Positions 63,528 through 64,000 of a stretch of DNA of 64,000 nucleotides are shown one piece after another. Origin of the DNA: Plumapathes pennacea (lineage: Eukaryota; Cnidaria; Anthozoa; Antipatharia; Myriopathidae); the NCBI GenBank assembly GCA_964036295.1, contig OZ038462.1:28271759-28335758 (forward strand), read 5' to 3'. The number at the start of each line of letters is the position of its first letter. Positions within the stretch are counted from its first letter, which is position 1. Below the pieces are notes generated by a model. The model worked only from the letters and a program-made list of their open reading frames with translations, did not search any database and was not told the DNA's origin. The translations under genes and the position numbers were made by a program.

Positions 63528-64000
63528 CTGTGAATTGAGAAAAAAGTAATTTTTGTTAGAGAGAAATACATTTAAGTCTCAAAACATATAACAACAGCAA
63601 TTAATTGTGACAAGTGAAGAGAGGTCATGTGCACTGAAGCCCGGGGGGACTCCCATATATTTCCTATACAGGGATGTTCCGCACGATAGGGTATCATTTT
63701 CAGGGTCTTCTGTCTTAAACAGGGTATCAAATTTTACATTTTCGTGTCTTAAACAGGGTTATTTTCCAAAGATTTTCTCCTCTTCTCCTCCCCCCTCAAC
63801 CACATTTTTGCTCTCGCCATTTTCGTGCAATTTCTTCGTATGCTCCAGTGGAAATGCGTGCAACGCAGGCTAACTTATCTAAACTTAGTCTTGAACAAGG
63901 TAACAAAACCCCCCTACCCAAATTCCTATTGAGTACCCCCCCTCCCCCCCCCCCCCCCCCCCCCCCCCAGGGCACTGAAGCGAGTTACACTCGTTCAGTT
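63528..64000. other. Window edge: UBE2K intron with poly-C tract
   Basis: No exon is recognised. The part from about 63642 (CCCGGGGGGACTCCCATATA) resembles the end of a dispersed repeat containing GTCTTAAACAGGGTAT twice. A pure C run of about 28 bases ends near 63968; such runs are error-prone in assembly. Confidence 0.45.

Overview
This window is a eukaryotic, intron-rich, AT-rich animal genome segment. The genes give ordinary metazoan proteins with GT-AG introns. Many hairpin-type MITEs, plus repeats whose motifs resemble those I associate with anthozoan genomes, suggest a cnidarian, probably a stony coral. That organism call is an inference; the sequence does not prove it.

Layout by region. 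A small probable mitochondrial protein gene (minus, 1777-5704) sits head to head with ZFAND2B/AIRAPL (plus, 5847-12251). Next comes a repeat-rich zone with two tandem copies of an intronless orphan gene (13908-14279 and 15225-15596). A 17-exon CLC-3/4/5-type chloride/proton exchanger (minus, 18759-28028) is head to head with YIPF5 (plus, 28283-31850). After about 3.5 kb of repeats comes a 17-exon AAAP amino-acid transporter (minus, 35395-44118), divergent from the ribosomal protein L9 gene (plus, 45068-47957). Then follow a Goliath-type PA-TM-RING ubiquitin ligase (plus, 49789-54173), ZCCHC10 (plus, 57592-59096), and the 3' part of UBE2K (minus, 61220-63527), whose first exons lie beyond the right edge.

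I rebuilt the exon structures by hand from splice sites, reading-frame phase and protein-family knowledge. Every multi-exon gene closes in phase (186, 275, 796, 273, 433, 188, 396 and 148 codons), with UBE2K partial at its 5' end.

The genes share themes but do not form a pathway. Three act in ubiquitin biology (ZFAND2B, the RING ligase, UBE2K). Three act in endomembrane traffic or transport (the CLC exchanger, YIPF5, the AAAP transporter). Three pairs are divergent: 142 bp, 254 bp and 949 bp between start codons, which suggests shared promoters.

The rest is repeats: at least six families of short inverted-repeat elements, several with visible target duplications; a 1.08-kb, 20-bp-unit satellite; a minisatellite word found in introns of two genes; a fossil duplicate of YIPF5 exon 3; and long hairpins with different stems but a common tip. 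I found no bacterial-type operon, CRISPR array, rRNA or tRNA gene. The most unusual locus is the orphan gene pair, whose coding parts differ by one synonymous base although their flanks have clearly diverged.
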